DNA from: Hyphomicrobiales bacterium
GTDB lineage: Bacteria; Pseudomonadota; Alphaproteobacteria; Rhizobiales; Rhizobiaceae
NCBI GenBank assembly: GCA_024225445.1
Contig: JAAEMP010000144.1
Span: 1 to 64,000, forward strand
DNA length: 64,000 nt
Direction of reading: 5' to 3'
Shown piece after piece: positions 37,176 to 46,213 of the stretch (position 1 is its first letter; the number at the start of each line of letters is the position of its first letter). Below the pieces are notes generated by a model. The model had not been told where the DNA came from. It saw nothing but the letters and a program-made list of their open reading frames with translations, and searched no databases. Both the position numbers and the translations under genes were made by a program.

Positions 37176-38415
37176 TTGAATATTCGGTATTGTGCTTGGA
37201 TACAGATTTTTCTCGAGCCTCCAGTGTATCAATATAGACCACATAAGATGAGGTGAAAATACCAAAAAATGCGATGGACAGCATCAGTATCAACATTGGG
37301 ATAGGGTTAGAATCCGGTCCAAGTATTACGCCGGCCAACATGGAAAAAGACGCGCCAAGCAGGATTTGAAGAAATCCGCCCAATCCGGATGCCGAACCTG
37401 CAAGTTTGGGGTGCAGCGATACAATGCCGGCATTCGCACCCGGTAGCGTCAAACCATTGCCAACTCCCACAAACGTCAATGGCAAAAAGAAAAACAGTAC
37501 ATTTTTTTCGGTGTTCAGTAATAAAATGATGGAGAAAACAATGCCGACAGCCACTACAAAATTTCCGGATATCATCATACGTGTTACACCAATGTGTTCG
37601 GCATAACGTCCAGACATAAAATTACCAAACATGTATCCGATGGAAATTATCGCAAAATACATGCCAAACTGACTCGGTTTTAACAAAAAATACTCTGTCG
37701 CCACATATGGGCCGCCGCCAAGAATCGAGTAAAATGTGCCTGCTGATGCAGAAGCCGTCAGCGAATAACCCCAAAACCGTCTTGAACGCAGCAGTACCGG
37801 ATATGACTGGAATTGGCTTGTAAGGTCGGGTGCCGCTGTTTCCCGGGTTTCTCCCAGATCCGACCAAGTAATAAATAATACGACAATTCCAAATCCGAAT
37901 AGTAGCCAGAATGCTGCCTGCCAGCCATAATATTCATCCAGAAATCCGCCTATTGTCGGCCCAATCATCGGTGCGATTGCCATGCCCATCGTTACGTAGC
38001 CAATCATGCTGGCAGCTTTTTCTCGTCCAACCATGTCACGAATAATCGCTCTTGAAATGACCATACCTGCGGCTGAAAATGCCTGAACAATACGGCCAAC
38101 CAGCAGCGTTTCGATGTTCGGGGCAAGAATGCAGGTAAGAGTCCCAACAAAGAAACCGAACAATCCGAAAAGCACAACCGGTCGTCTTCCATAATAATCT
38201 GATAGCGGACCCAGTATCGGTTGCAGAAATGCGGTGGCAAAAAGGTATAGGGTTATCGTTAACTGAACGACCGCTTTGTCTGTATGAAAATGTTCCGAAA
38301 TTGATGGCAATGATGGGAGAAAAATATTCATGCTGAGTGCGCTAAGGGCGGTTACCAGCACCAGTGTCAAGATATGCGGTGGCCTTTGTCTGTTTAAGAA
38401 TGATTGGGTTTGCAT
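37165..38415 (-). CDS. Bcr/CflA-type MFS drug exporter
   Basis: The 416-residue product has 12 membrane helices, MFS motif A (G-P-L-S-D-Y-Y-G-R-R-P near 70) and the Bcr/CflA opening with F-L-P-S-L-P-S-I. This branch exports drugs and small metabolites by proton antiport. It lies between mobA and an EamA transporter gene, sharing the stop/start overlap with the latter. The substrate is unknown; the place between Mo-cofactor genes may be chance. Confidence 0.9.
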   Translation of the reverse strand: MQTQSFLNRQRPPHILTLVLVTALSALSMNIFLPSLPSISEHFHTDKAVVQLTITLYLFATAFLQPILGPLSDYYGRRPVVLFGLFGFFVGTLTCILAPNIETLLVGRIVQAFSAAGMVISRAIIRDMVGREKAASMIGYVTMGMAIAPMIGPTIGGFLDEYYGWQAAFWLLFGFGIVVLFITWSDLGETRETAAPDLTSQFQSYPVLLRSRRFWGYSLTASASAGTFYSILGGGPYVATEYFLLKPSQFGMYFAIISIGYMFGNFMSGRYAEHIGVTRMMISGNFVVAVGIVFSIILLLNTEKNVLFFFLPLTFVGVGNGLTLPGANAGIVSLHPKLAGSASGLGGFLQILLGASFSMLAGVILGPDSNPIPMLILMLSIAFFGIFTSSYVVYIDTLEAREKSVSKHNTEYSNEQ

Positions 38416-39314
38416 CACGATTCCCTGAACAAACGTTCACGATAAACCGTAAAAATGCCGGTTCCTACTATGATTAGTGAACCGACAATTGACATTAAAT
38501 CGGGGATTTCATCAAAAAATATTATACCGGCAATAATCGCATATATAAGAATTGTGTAGCGAAAAGGTATGATCACACCTATATCCCCAACCCGCATGGC
38601 GCCAGCTATGCAAAAATATCCCAATATCAGAAAGCCGGAAGCCAGTATCAGCCACCCGACGGAAACCATATCCACATGAACCCAATTCTCAAAAATCGAG
38701 AGCCCCCCACCGACCATCGTAACCAATATTGAAGAAAACAAAGCAATAAAAAGGGTGGGAATTTTTTTTGAAATGAAGCGGGTCGACAAATCGCGAATTG
38801 TGATAAAAAATACAGCTGTCAACGCAGCGATTGAATAGATTGTGAATCCTTCCATACCCGGGCGGATAACCACTATTACACCAATGAAGCCGATAATGAT
38901 CGCAGCAGTTCTGCGCCAACCAAATTTCTCACCAAAAAATATTGCTGCTCCCAGGGTTACTGCCAACGGAGAAGCCTGAAGAATTGCGGTAGCGTTGGCT
39001 ATTGGCATATTAAACAACGCAAGAAGAAAGGTGATCGTAGCCAACATTTCTGCCGAAGCCCGAAAAATCATCGCTGGCTGGAATACTGCGCGAATCGGAC
39101 TTAAACCACCGGTTGCCCTGGCAAGCAGCCAGATAAACAGGGTTGCAAACAATCCGCGTATCAGCAGGGTTTGCCCCAATTCCAGCGAGGCGGCGGCATG
39201 TTTCACGATGATGTCATTAATGCCATAACCCGCCATGGCTAATGTCATCAGAACGGCACCGCGTGCATTTTCAACAGGCGTGGATGCCAGATGGGTATTC
39301 GAGATTTCTGCCAT
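38415..39314 (-). CDS. EamA/DMT-family transporter
   Basis: The 299-residue product has ten membrane helices in two EamA halves, with A-x-x-x-Q-A-S-P-L in the first half (helix 4 region) and P-F-R-Y-T-I-L in the second (near 245). DMT exporters move amino acids, nucleotides or other metabolites out of the cell. It precedes the MFS gene with a base-level overlap. Substrate unknown. Confidence 0.9.
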   Translation of the reverse strand: MAEISNTHLASTPVENARGAVLMTLAMAGYGINDIIVKHAAASLELGQTLLIRGLFATLFIWLLARATGGLSPIRAVFQPAMIFRASAEMLATITFLLALFNMPIANATAILQASPLAVTLGAAIFFGEKFGWRRTAAIIIGFIGVIVVIRPGMEGFTIYSIAALTAVFFITIRDLSTRFISKKIPTLFIALFSSILVTMVGGGLSIFENWVHVDMVSVGWLILASGFLILGYFCIAGAMRVGDIGVIIPFRYTILIYAIIAGIIFFDEIPDLMSIVGSLIIVGTGIFTVYRERLFRES

Positions 39315-39446
39315 GGCCTGTAATCAGGGGTTTTTCTAAAACTGAGATGACGATAGCTTGAGACCATCTACCCAATTTGCTGCAAATACAACAAAATTTA
39401 CAATGTTGGCTGTTTGGTTTTTATGCACAGCCAGCTAATATATGAA

Positions 39447-40451
39447 TTATCCGCCGGTTACACTCATATGACGGGAAAGGGAGTGTTTTGAATCGCGGTC
39501 AATCAGAAAATCGTGACCTTTGGGTTTGCGCGAAATTGCTTCTTCAATTGCTTGAGACAGTAATTCATCGCCTTCTGAATTGCGCAGAGGTTCACGTAAA
39601 TCAGCTTCATCATCTTTGCCCAGACACATATAAAGTTTACCAGTGCAGGTTAGCCGGACACGGTTGCAGCTTTCACAAAAATTATGGGTCATTGGAGTAA
39701 TAAAGCCGATCCGGCCCCCGGTTTCTTTCACCTCAACATATCTGGCTGGTCCACCGGTGTTATAAGCAATGTCTTCGAGCGTATATTTTTCCTCAAGCCG
39801 TGCACGTACCGTTGAAATGGGCAAATATTGTTCATTTCGGTCGCCGTCGATTTCACCCAAGGGCATGGTCTCAATCAGTGTCAGATCAAAACCTTCGCCA
39901 TGCGCCCATTTCATCATCGATTCTATTTCATATTCATTCTGATTTTTAACTGCAACGGTGTTGATTTTGATTTTTAGCCCGGCTTTTCTTGCGCATTCCA
40001 GTCCGTTTAGCACTTGGTCAAGGCGTCCCCACCGGGTTATCTTTGCAAATTGGTCTCGATCAAGAGTATCCAGTGATACATTAACCCGGCGCACCCCATA
40101 TTCGAACAACTGTGATGAAAAACGGTGCAATTGAGAACCGTTTGTAGTGATGGTAAGTTCATCAAGATTGCCATTTTCAATCTGTTGGCCGAGATTGCTG
40201 ATCAAATGCATTACATTACGCCGTACAAGTGGTTCCCCGCCAGTCAGACGTAAATTACGAACTCCTTTGTTGATAAATGTGACACAAATTCTCTCAAGCT
40301 CTTCCAGTGTCAGCAGGTCCCGTCTGGGCAAAAATGTCATGTTTTCAGACATGCAATAGGTGCAACGGAAATCACATCGATCAGTCACTGAAATGCGTAG
40401 ATAAGTAACACGACGACCAAACGGGTCGATTAGATCAGGTTGAATGGCCAT
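39447..40451 (-). CDS. moaA: GTP 3',8-cyclase, molybdenum cofactor step 1
   Basis: The 334-residue product is a radical SAM protein with C-D-F-R-C-T-Y-C near 26-33, a second cluster site C-E-S-C near 260 with a later Cys near 274, R-L-T-G-G-E-P near 68 and a terminal G-G, all MoaA hallmarks. It turns GTP into 3',8-cyclo-GTP with MoaC. It is transcribed toward the EamA gene, with about 130 bp between. Confidence 0.97.
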   Translation of the reverse strand: MAIQPDLIDPFGRRVTYLRISVTDRCDFRCTYCMSENMTFLPRRDLLTLEELERICVTFINKGVRNLRLTGGEPLVRRNVMHLISNLGQQIENGNLDELTITTNGSQLHRFSSQLFEYGVRRVNVSLDTLDRDQFAKITRWGRLDQVLNGLECARKAGLKIKINTVAVKNQNEYEIESMMKWAHGEGFDLTLIETMPLGEIDGDRNEQYLPISTVRARLEEKYTLEDIAYNTGGPARYVEVKETGGRIGFITPMTHNFCESCNRVRLTCTGKLYMCLGKDDEADLREPLRNSEGDELLSQAIEEAISRKPKGHDFLIDRDSKHSLSRHMSVTGG

Positions 40452-40571
40452 GGTATTTCAAAGAACTTTTAGTGGTAACAAGATCAGCAATGATAACTAC
40501 ATTTTTTCAACTTTACAATTGGGTACAGTCAACCAAAATTCCAATAGCCAGAATTTCGAATGTGGAAAAAA

Positions 40572-41411
40572 TCAGTTTATCATAGCATTGAATTTTTTGA
40601 TTATGTTTTGATCCAACTCAAACCATTGGGAGATAATGTCACTGTGAAAACGATAGGTGAGTGAAAGGTCGTTGCCAATTTGGATATCACGGATGCAATA
40701 GGCTGCTCCACTTCCTTTGTCAGGTTTCACACACCGCGCGGCATACGGTGCCGGACTGTTCTTTTCTACTATCAGGTATTCGTTGATGTATCCATTCTCC
40801 GAATCAAGGCGTTGGCTTACCAGACCATTACCCAGGTCAATTGGCGGGCCAATGATGAACTTTTCATAAATTGGATCGACGCGGGCGGTCATGTCTAATG
40901 GGCTAAATCTTGGCATCAGGGTGACAAATATGATGTTACTATTAATACTCAGATCATTAAACATTGGCTCTAAATCTTCAGAATAACCCTCCATAGTTGG
41001 CCAGTGGAAATACAGATTCAATTTTTTTGCGGCAGTCATCCGCCGCTGGGAAGGATACCGGATCATGTTTGCCGGCACAGTGACAACGTCCGAATTAATG
41101 ATGATTTTATGTTCTACCGTGCTGATTGTGTGTCCGGCTCGAGCAAATTCAGCACCTGCATAACCAGCGACAAGTTTGACAGCACCCATCAACAAAGCGA
41201 GGATCAGGCTGATTATGACAATCAGCCTGAAATTCCCGGCTGGAATTGCGTCTGCCTCGTTTGAGTTTTCCTTTTGCGGGGTTTGAAATTTATTTTGCAG
41301 ATTTGGCAAACGATGTCGATGGCTGGTGCTGGCACCCGCAGGAATGTTTGTCGGAACATGATCTTCAAAAATTGTGGATTGCATTGATTGGATAAACTCC
41401 CTGATAATCAA
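40572..41411 (-). CDS. Single-pass membrane-anchored protein, conserved in rhizobial relatives
   Basis: The 279-residue product has a cytosolic N terminus of about 60 residues, one membrane helix (about 62-84) and a periplasmic domain of about 190 residues with two Cys (in A-R-C-V-K-P and A-Y-C-I-R-D) that could pair. I recall similar proteins annotated as transmembrane anchored protein in Hyphomicrobiales, without function. It stands alone between moaA and the carbonic anhydrase gene. Confidence 0.7.
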   Translation of the reverse strand: MIIREFIQSMQSTIFEDHVPTNIPAGASTSHRHRLPNLQNKFQTPQKENSNEADAIPAGNFRLIVIISLILALLMGAVKLVAGYAGAEFARAGHTISTVEHKIIINSDVVTVPANMIRYPSQRRMTAAKKLNLYFHWPTMEGYSEDLEPMFNDLSINSNIIFVTLMPRFSPLDMTARVDPIYEKFIIGPPIDLGNGLVSQRLDSENGYINEYLIVEKNSPAPYAARCVKPDKGSGAAYCIRDIQIGNDLSLTYRFHSDIISQWFELDQNIIKKFNAMIN

Positions 41412-41623
41412 GACTTGCCGGTGGATGGGAAAAGCACCCAGTATGAAATCTGGTAAATTATGGTAAATTTTGGGTTAATATTTGCTCAATTGTGTTTGCT
41501 GAAATTTGCCTAAAGCAATCGAATCGCCTGGATTTTTTCAAGGCAAACAAATTTGGTGCTGGAGTGTTTGCGGAGAAGTTTTTACTATTGAAAATACATT
41601 TTATAAATACAGGAGTTACCACC

Positions 41624-42154
41624 ATGACAATTTATGCGCTTGACGGTTTGCAACCAACTTTGCCATCCGGGTTTTATTATATCGCCAGTCGTGCGTCGGT
41701 AATTGGCAATGTGATATTGGCAGAGGATGTCGGGATTTGGTTTGGCGTGGTTATACGCGGCGACAATGAGCCCATAACGATTGGTGCCAGAACCAATATT
41801 CAGGAAAATTCAGTGATACACACCGACCCGGGGGCTCCGGTTGTTATCGGTGAAGGTTGTACAATTGGTCACAGTGCAATAATTCATGGCTGTAGCATAG
41901 GAGACAATTCCCTGATTGGCATGAGAGCAACAGTTCTTAATCACGCAAGAATTGGAAAAAACTGTCTGATTGGAGCCGGTGCGCTAATCACCGAGGGCCA
42001 GAATATCCCGGATAATTCACTGGTCGTTGGTGCGCCGGGAAAAGTGATAAGGCAAATCGATAAGGCAGGTGAAAAGACCCTGGAAAATTCTGCAATATCC
42101 TATGTGGCCAATGCAAAAAGATTTGCCAAAGGGTTGGTCGAGTTAACTGCTTGA
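41624..42154 (+). CDS. Gamma-carbonic anhydrase family protein
   Basis: The 176-residue product is a left-handed beta-helix of hexapeptide repeats, with R-G-D-N near 45, N-I-Q-E-N-S-V-I-H near 62 and I-G-H-S-A-I-I-H-G near 85; the three His are the expected metal ligands. Members hydrate CO2 or bind CoA thioesters, and in some organisms associate with complex I. The start at ATG 41624 has an AGGAG site 9 bp upstream; the longer upstream frame has no conserved content. Confidence 0.9.
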   Translation: MTIYALDGLQPTLPSGFYYIASRASVIGNVILAEDVGIWFGVVIRGDNEPITIGARTNIQENSVIHTDPGAPVVIGEGCTIGHSAIIHGCSIGDNSLIGMRATVLNHARIGKNCLIGAGALITEGQNIPDNSLVVGAPGKVIRQIDKAGEKTLENSAISYVANAKRFAKGLVELTA

Positions 42155-42217
42155 TAAACTGGAAAAAACCTGAATATTGCAATCGACTAATTTGCACGCT
42201 GTCTGATGTATATAGCT

Positions 42218-42304
42218 GAAAAAAATGGAGCTGGTCCGGGGGACAATTGGACCAGCTCCTAACCCGGTCAGGTGGGACGGGAATGGTGGGACGCGACCGG
42301 GTTA
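42218..42304 (-). ncRNA. Tandem-hairpin RNA with C-rich loops, 3' of the BTLCP gene
   Basis: Read on the minus strand there are two adjacent perfect stems. The first has 9-bp arms (42303-42295 with 42269-42261) and a 25-base loop with several UCCC runs. The second has 11-bp arms (42259-42249 with 42237-42227) and an 11-base loop with CCCCC, followed at once by a run of seven Us (42225-42219). The second stem is thus a terminator. C-rich loops suit pairing to Shine-Dalgarno sequences, as in the Cuckoo/CcsR RNAs of alphaproteobacteria. It begins 47 bp after the peptidase stop, so it may be a 3'-UTR-derived small RNA. Structure is seen; function is inferred. Confidence 0.6.
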
Positions 42305-42350
42305 AACGAATACCATCGAACTTTGATTTTGTTGCGCAACACAAATGTTT

Positions 42351-42971
42351 CTAGCGTTCTAGTGACCCCACGATGCTGCGCCGAGAATCGTCAATGCTTT
42401 CCCACCTTCCTGAATGCCTGGATGACTGTCGCTTGAGATATCGGTATTCCGTATTGTTCCAGGGCAGTATTTTATTGTTGAGATTATCCAATGCGTAATC
42501 AGCTCTGTCCGTGCGTACAGTTAACACCGCATGTCCATCGCCGTTGGGTAATGTCACTACCGTTATTAGAAGGCTGGAGGCTGGCCAGCCCTTATCCATA
42601 AGCAATTTTCGTTTCAGCAACACATAGTCTTCACAATCTCCGTAGTTTTTTGGATAAGCCCAGAATTCTTCGCGTTGATAAAACTCCAGGTCCGTTACCG
42701 GTCCTACCGATTGGTTTGAATGGCTATTAATTGCAACCATCTCACTCCATCTATTACGGGTTAGTTTCATCGGTGTAATAAATGCCGATTTGATTGAACA
42801 ATCCCTGACATATGACTTGCAATATTCAAAATGACCTATTGGTTGTGAAGTTCTACCCATTGTCCTCATGTGGCTTATAGCCGAATTTGCCGCCATAGCA
42901 GTGTTGCCGGATAAGATAATCACCCCCAAAGCACTGACCACCCAAGATGTCTTAATAGTTAGCATCGTCAT
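42351..42971 (-). CDS. Bacterial transglutaminase-like cysteine peptidase (BTLCP)
   Basis: The 206-residue product has a signal peptide (about 1-28) and the BTLCP core: W-x-x-P-x-x-x-x-x-x-x-G-D-C-E-D-Y near 105-120 with the catalytic Cys, G-D-G-H-A-V-L-T near 150 with the His, and Y-A-L-D-N-L near 165 with the Asp. Relatives include LapG-type periplasmic proteases that cut adhesins under c-di-GMP control. A double-PilZ protein gene lies about 1.3 kb away, but no LapD or LapA gene is seen here. Confidence 0.9.
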   Translation of the reverse strand: MTMLTIKTSWVVSALGVIILSGNTAMAANSAISHMRTMGRTSQPIGHFEYCKSYVRDCSIKSAFITPMKLTRNRWSEMVAINSHSNQSVGPVTDLEFYQREEFWAYPKNYGDCEDYVLLKRKLLMDKGWPASSLLITVVTLPNGDGHAVLTVRTDRADYALDNLNNKILPWNNTEYRYLKRQSSRHSGRWESIDDSRRSIVGSLER

Positions 42972-44244
42972 ATTTCTTCCCCAATTGAAGGAGTGAATAT
43001 GACCGGAACAAATTGAGAGGGCTGGAATAAATTCGTTAGATTTTTATCAAACTTTAATTCAAATAAGACTAAAATGTATTTCCTTCTCTGGAAACAGAAA
43101 GTTTGAGGAGAACTCAAGTTGAAGATTTGGATCACGTAGAAGTTTTATAACTTATTGAAAATGCTGATTTAATTTTGTTTCAAGGTAATTGGGCAGTGAT
43201 CGCGGCAAAAATGACCAACTGAAATATGGTGGGCGTAATATCGCAAAACAGGCAACATTCCCTGGTCAAATTTTTCTTTGCTAAACTGTGTCTTGGTAAA
43301 GAAATCACTGCCTCGACCATGAAAAATTCTATCTATTGTTGACTGATGCAGCAGTGAGGTGTCGGAAATCATTATCAAATTTCAGGGTGGGGCCCCATTG
43401 GCTCCCAACCATCATTGAATGCTGCCAGCTTAATCAGGCAATAAAGTTCGTTGCCATTTGTTTTTACCGCATGGCAATACTCGACATTGAATAATCCGTT
43501 TGAGCAAATACTCAACTTGATTGCACTTGCGGTAAATAGCAGTCTGAAACAGATTTGATTTTTCTATTTCATTTAATGTCCAACCCGAAACTCTGAGCAG
43601 GATTTGATTTTGCAGAAATTGTTCAATATCAAGGAGTTTTTCGCAGCACAGGGTGGTACCCTTTGCAAGAAAAAATCCACCGATAATGGGCAATTTATGC
43701 AAAACCCTACGGGCGAACCTGATTTTGGCTCTTTCGTCAAACCCTGCTCAGAGTTTCGGGTTGGACACTTAGTCTATTCAAGAATTTCATCACCGGCTTC
43801 CACTACTATTCCACTGGCGAAAGCATGATTGTAGCGAGAACCGTCTCCGTGAATTACCGACTAACCGTTATTGGCGCCGTTACTGGCTTTCAAAAAGGCT
43901 CCAGACCCGGTTGGTGATTGCGACTATATCCTGCTGACATGATAGTGCTGGCGCGCGGGCGGTAACTTGTCTGCAGACCTTTACCGCCATTGTGTAATCC
44001 CGAATCTTCATCGCCTTCGTATTGCCGGCAATCACAGTGCCGCGAATCGAGGCAAAATGTCCGGCAGGTAAACGGTTCGGCATTTGCCGTGCCATCCATT
44101 GCCAAAGCATGTCGTCAGCCTGATGCGGGTTTCAAAATAGTTGCTGTGCGGTGCGGTGCCGGTGGCATGGAATGCCGTTCCCGGTTCAGTGATGACATCC
44201 AATGCGCGAAACGACCCGGCATTGGTAATTCCAGCAAATCTGGA
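42972..44244. other. Long intergenic region with MITE and decayed sequence
   Basis: This 1.27-kb region has no intact gene that I can support. It holds the 191-bp inverted-repeat element at 43577-43767. At about 43880-44250 the minus strand has three partly open frames that look like a frameshifted remnant. One short open frame at 43169-43378 on the minus strand resembles no family I know. Confidence 0.55.
43577..43767. mobile_element. MITE with 25-bp perfect terminal inverted repeats
   Basis: The arms at 43577-43601 and 43743-43767 are exact complements (each beginning TGTCCAACCC from outside). The 141-bp interior has no transposase. A third, solo copy of the arm lies at 15445-15469. The flanks read TTAA on the left and CTTA on the right, so a target duplication is not clear. 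The element must be moved by a transposase encoded elsewhere. Confidence 0.85.
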
Positions 44245-44252
44245 TTACGCAC
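43880..44252 (-). pseudogene. Possible frameshifted remnant, family unknown
   Basis: One minus-strand frame is open from near 44250 to about 44030 (reading F-R-A-L-D-V-I-T-E-P-G-T-A-F-H-A-T-G). A second frame overlaps it and ends at 43880 (reading D-Y-T-M-A-V-K-V-C-R-Q). Together they could be a gene broken by an indel, but neither piece matches a family I recognise, and chance openness is possible. Confidence 0.2.
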
Positions 44253-44868
44253 CCCTTGCCAGATATAAATCCAGTGAATCTTTACTCTGCAACACTGCAA
44301 ATTCAACAGCTATGCCATCATCAAAATGTCGAACCACCCGACCGCGCATAGTCCCCAACCAAAGTAATGTTCCAATAGCAGGGCGAACATCGATTTCCAG
44401 TGCCGCTCCTGACAATGAAAGATCAATTATCCTGACATCATATCTACGCCCGTCTTCAAGTTTTATTTGTGAAGATTTTACCGTCGGCACTACTCGCTCG
44501 TGACGTCTGTCTTCCGCAAGATTTAGTTCATGTCGGTTGGCAAACCATGTTAACTTTGCTGCCATTTTATCGCGTTTTTTATCAGTCGCCTTGAATGACA
44601 TGGCAAATCCGCTGCCAAAATTGCGAATTATTTTCCCCTCAAGACGGCCAATGTGGTCGATATATGCGATTACTTTTTCGCCGAGTTCACCAGAATTTGC
44701 AGTAATCAAAGAAGCGCTGCCTGGTGACATATCCTGAACCTGACATGCATATTCGTGTCGATTTTCCAACATAAATCGCCCAAACAGGGTGACCGCAACG
44801 CGTTGAAACTGACGATCTTCCTCAAAGACTCCATCGTCGGGTGATGTTATAAGAGCAGGCGCGTTCAT
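44245..44868 (-). CDS. Tandem PilZ-domain protein
   Basis: The 207-residue product has two PilZ-like domains (about 18-105 and 118-205). The second has R-R-H-E-R near 119 and D-L-S-L-S-G-A-A-L near 148, close to the R-x3-R and [DN]-x-S-x-x-G motifs that bind cyclic di-GMP. In the first, both are degenerate (Q-R-V, M-S-P-G-S-A-S-L). It is probably a soluble c-di-GMP effector. ATG 44868 is preferred to the first start 12 codons upstream. Confidence 0.82.
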   Translation of the reverse strand: MNAPALITSPDDGVFEEDRQFQRVAVTLFGRFMLENRHEYACQVQDMSPGSASLITANSGELGEKVIAYIDHIGRLEGKIIRNFGSGFAMSFKATDKKRDKMAAKLTWFANRHELNLAEDRRHERVVPTVKSSQIKLEDGRRYDVRIIDLSLSGAALEIDVRPAIGTLLWLGTMRGRVVRHFDDGIAVEFAVLQSKDSLDLYLARGA

Positions 44869-44971
44869 AATATTCCAGCTTTGATGTAGTTTTTCAATGA
44901 CCAAACTACATCAAGGCTGGTTAATGAATGGTAAGAAGATTTCAATATTAGATTGCCTTTTTGGCAGCCAT

Positions 44972-45604
44972 TCAGGTTTTTCCTCCATCCAGCAGTGTTA
45001 AATGCCTGATTTTTCGCTTTCTATTCTGATCTGTTTTGTTATCCTTCAAAGTATCATCGCGCTGAAGGGGAGGAGATAGAATCGGACCATCGTTGCTGAT
45101 TTCTTCGTGGTTTTGGGTTATTGGGCGAATTGACCTCAGTCTATGTGAAACTATCGGTTCTGCGCCAATCCAGAATGCGGTTCTTTTCGGGCTGGATATG
45201 CCAAGGATACGGGTAGTTCCATCATTTATCGGTAAAAGCGGCAACAGCAGTGATTCATAATCCATGAATCTGTTTTGCTCAGTATGCCCAAGATGACTGA
45301 TTACACATGGGACAAAGTCGGTGTAGACATTAGTAATAGCCCGAAGCACATTGAAATTATCCTCTTCCTGCCAATGTACAAGGTAGCCCATTCCCTTAAT
45401 TTCTTTCCCATACGCGGAACATAAACGGGTTCCTGCCAGACGATAAATTACGTATTTTGCTTCATGATTGACTTCAAGAATGAATGTATCGCCCAATAAT
45501 GAGCGGATATCACTGGGTTCGATTTCACAGCGACTCGGCGCTTGTCTTTCGCCTTTCAGGTTCAGCCAGTAGCTGTATAATTGTTTCGAACTTTCAAATC
45601 GCAT
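44972..45604 (-). CDS. PAS_5-type PAS domain protein
   Basis: The 210-residue product matches the alphaproteobacterial PAS_5 family: L-Y-S-Y-W near 9, P-S-R-C-E-I-E-P-S-D-I near 23, F-I-L-E-V near 41 and Y-R-L-A-G-T-R-L-C near 54, then a beta-rich end near 140. No output domain is present. It may sense a ligand and act on a partner. A basic tail follows the domain (about 165-210). A palindrome lies 63-83 bp upstream of the start. Confidence 0.82.
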   Translation of the reverse strand: MRFESSKQLYSYWLNLKGERQAPSRCEIEPSDIRSLLGDTFILEVNHEAKYVIYRLAGTRLCSAYGKEIKGMGYLVHWQEEDNFNVLRAITNVYTDFVPCVISHLGHTEQNRFMDYESLLLPLLPINDGTTRILGISSPKRTAFWIGAEPIVSHRLRSIRPITQNHEEISNDGPILSPPLQRDDTLKDNKTDQNRKRKIRHLTLLDGGKT

Positions 45605-45666
45605 ATTAATATCCTGCTTGTACCAAAATCATCTGGTTTTTTTCATTGTCCCTGATTAGTGCCGAA

Positions 45667-45687
45667 TTTGTCTCGAAATGAGACAAA
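45667..45687. promoter_or_regulatory. Operator-like inverted repeat upstream of the PAS gene
   Basis: TTTGTCTC and GAGACAAA are perfect complements separated by gaaat, a 21-bp site of the size bound by dimeric regulators. It lies in the promoter region of the PAS_5 gene. No regulator is assigned. Confidence 0.35.
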
Positions 45688-45989
45688 ACCAGATAACCAG
45701 ATCAAGAGGCTGCTTTACAGCTAACAAACAGCACAAATCATGCCAGTTCCATGAGGAAGTGTATTGATTCAATTTCAGATTGTGAACGAAGCAATGTGTT
45801 CACTTTTTCACCTATCAACGCAGAACTGGTGTTAAGGTTAACAAAAAGTTTAAGTTGTTCGTCACCAATGGAAATGGAATAACGCTATCAGTTTCTAGAT
45901 TTTTTGCTCGTGCCATCCACGAATTGAAGAATAATTGTGAACTGACTGGATTGGTAGACTGGCAAAATGCATTACGCACTTGAGCTTGT

Positions 45990-46080
45990 GTTTATATCTC
46001 CGGGATGGGAGATTATATGGACGCGACAAAGCCCGGTAACCAGTGTCATCGTGACATTTGGTTCCGGGCATTTTTTTGGT
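45990..46080 (+). ncRNA. Possible small RNA with strong 3' terminator
   Basis: A long hairpin (GCCCGG 46031-46036 paired with CCGGGC 46064-46069, plus AACCA/TGGTT and TGTCA/TGACA inside) is followed by seven Ts (46071-46077). Just upstream is a 6-bp stem ATCTCC/GGAGAT. No plus-strand gene ends before it (the previous gene is on the minus strand), and the rhomboid gene starts about 130 bp later. The terminator therefore needs another transcript, most simply a small RNA. The rest of the 600-bp gap (45605-46213) shows only the palindrome at 45667. Confidence 0.45.
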
Positions 46081-46213
46081 TAAGAATTCTTGGGTTGGCT
46101 TTCACAAATTGTCGTTTATAGAGAAATTGATATAATTTCGTGTTTTGAAATGGTGAGGTCGCTGACCTGCAAAACGCTTCTGCAGACAAAAACGGCAAAG
46201 AGGATTGTCAGAA

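Noticed and set aside
37176-37265. Longer N terminus for mobA
   Set aside because: The 30 extra codons lie inside the MFS gene in another frame and lack conservation; the signature starts soon after ATG 37175.
43430-43702. Minus-strand gene across the MITE left half
   Set aside because: The frame runs through the terminal inverted repeat and has no recognisable domain, so it is a transposon-derived open frame.
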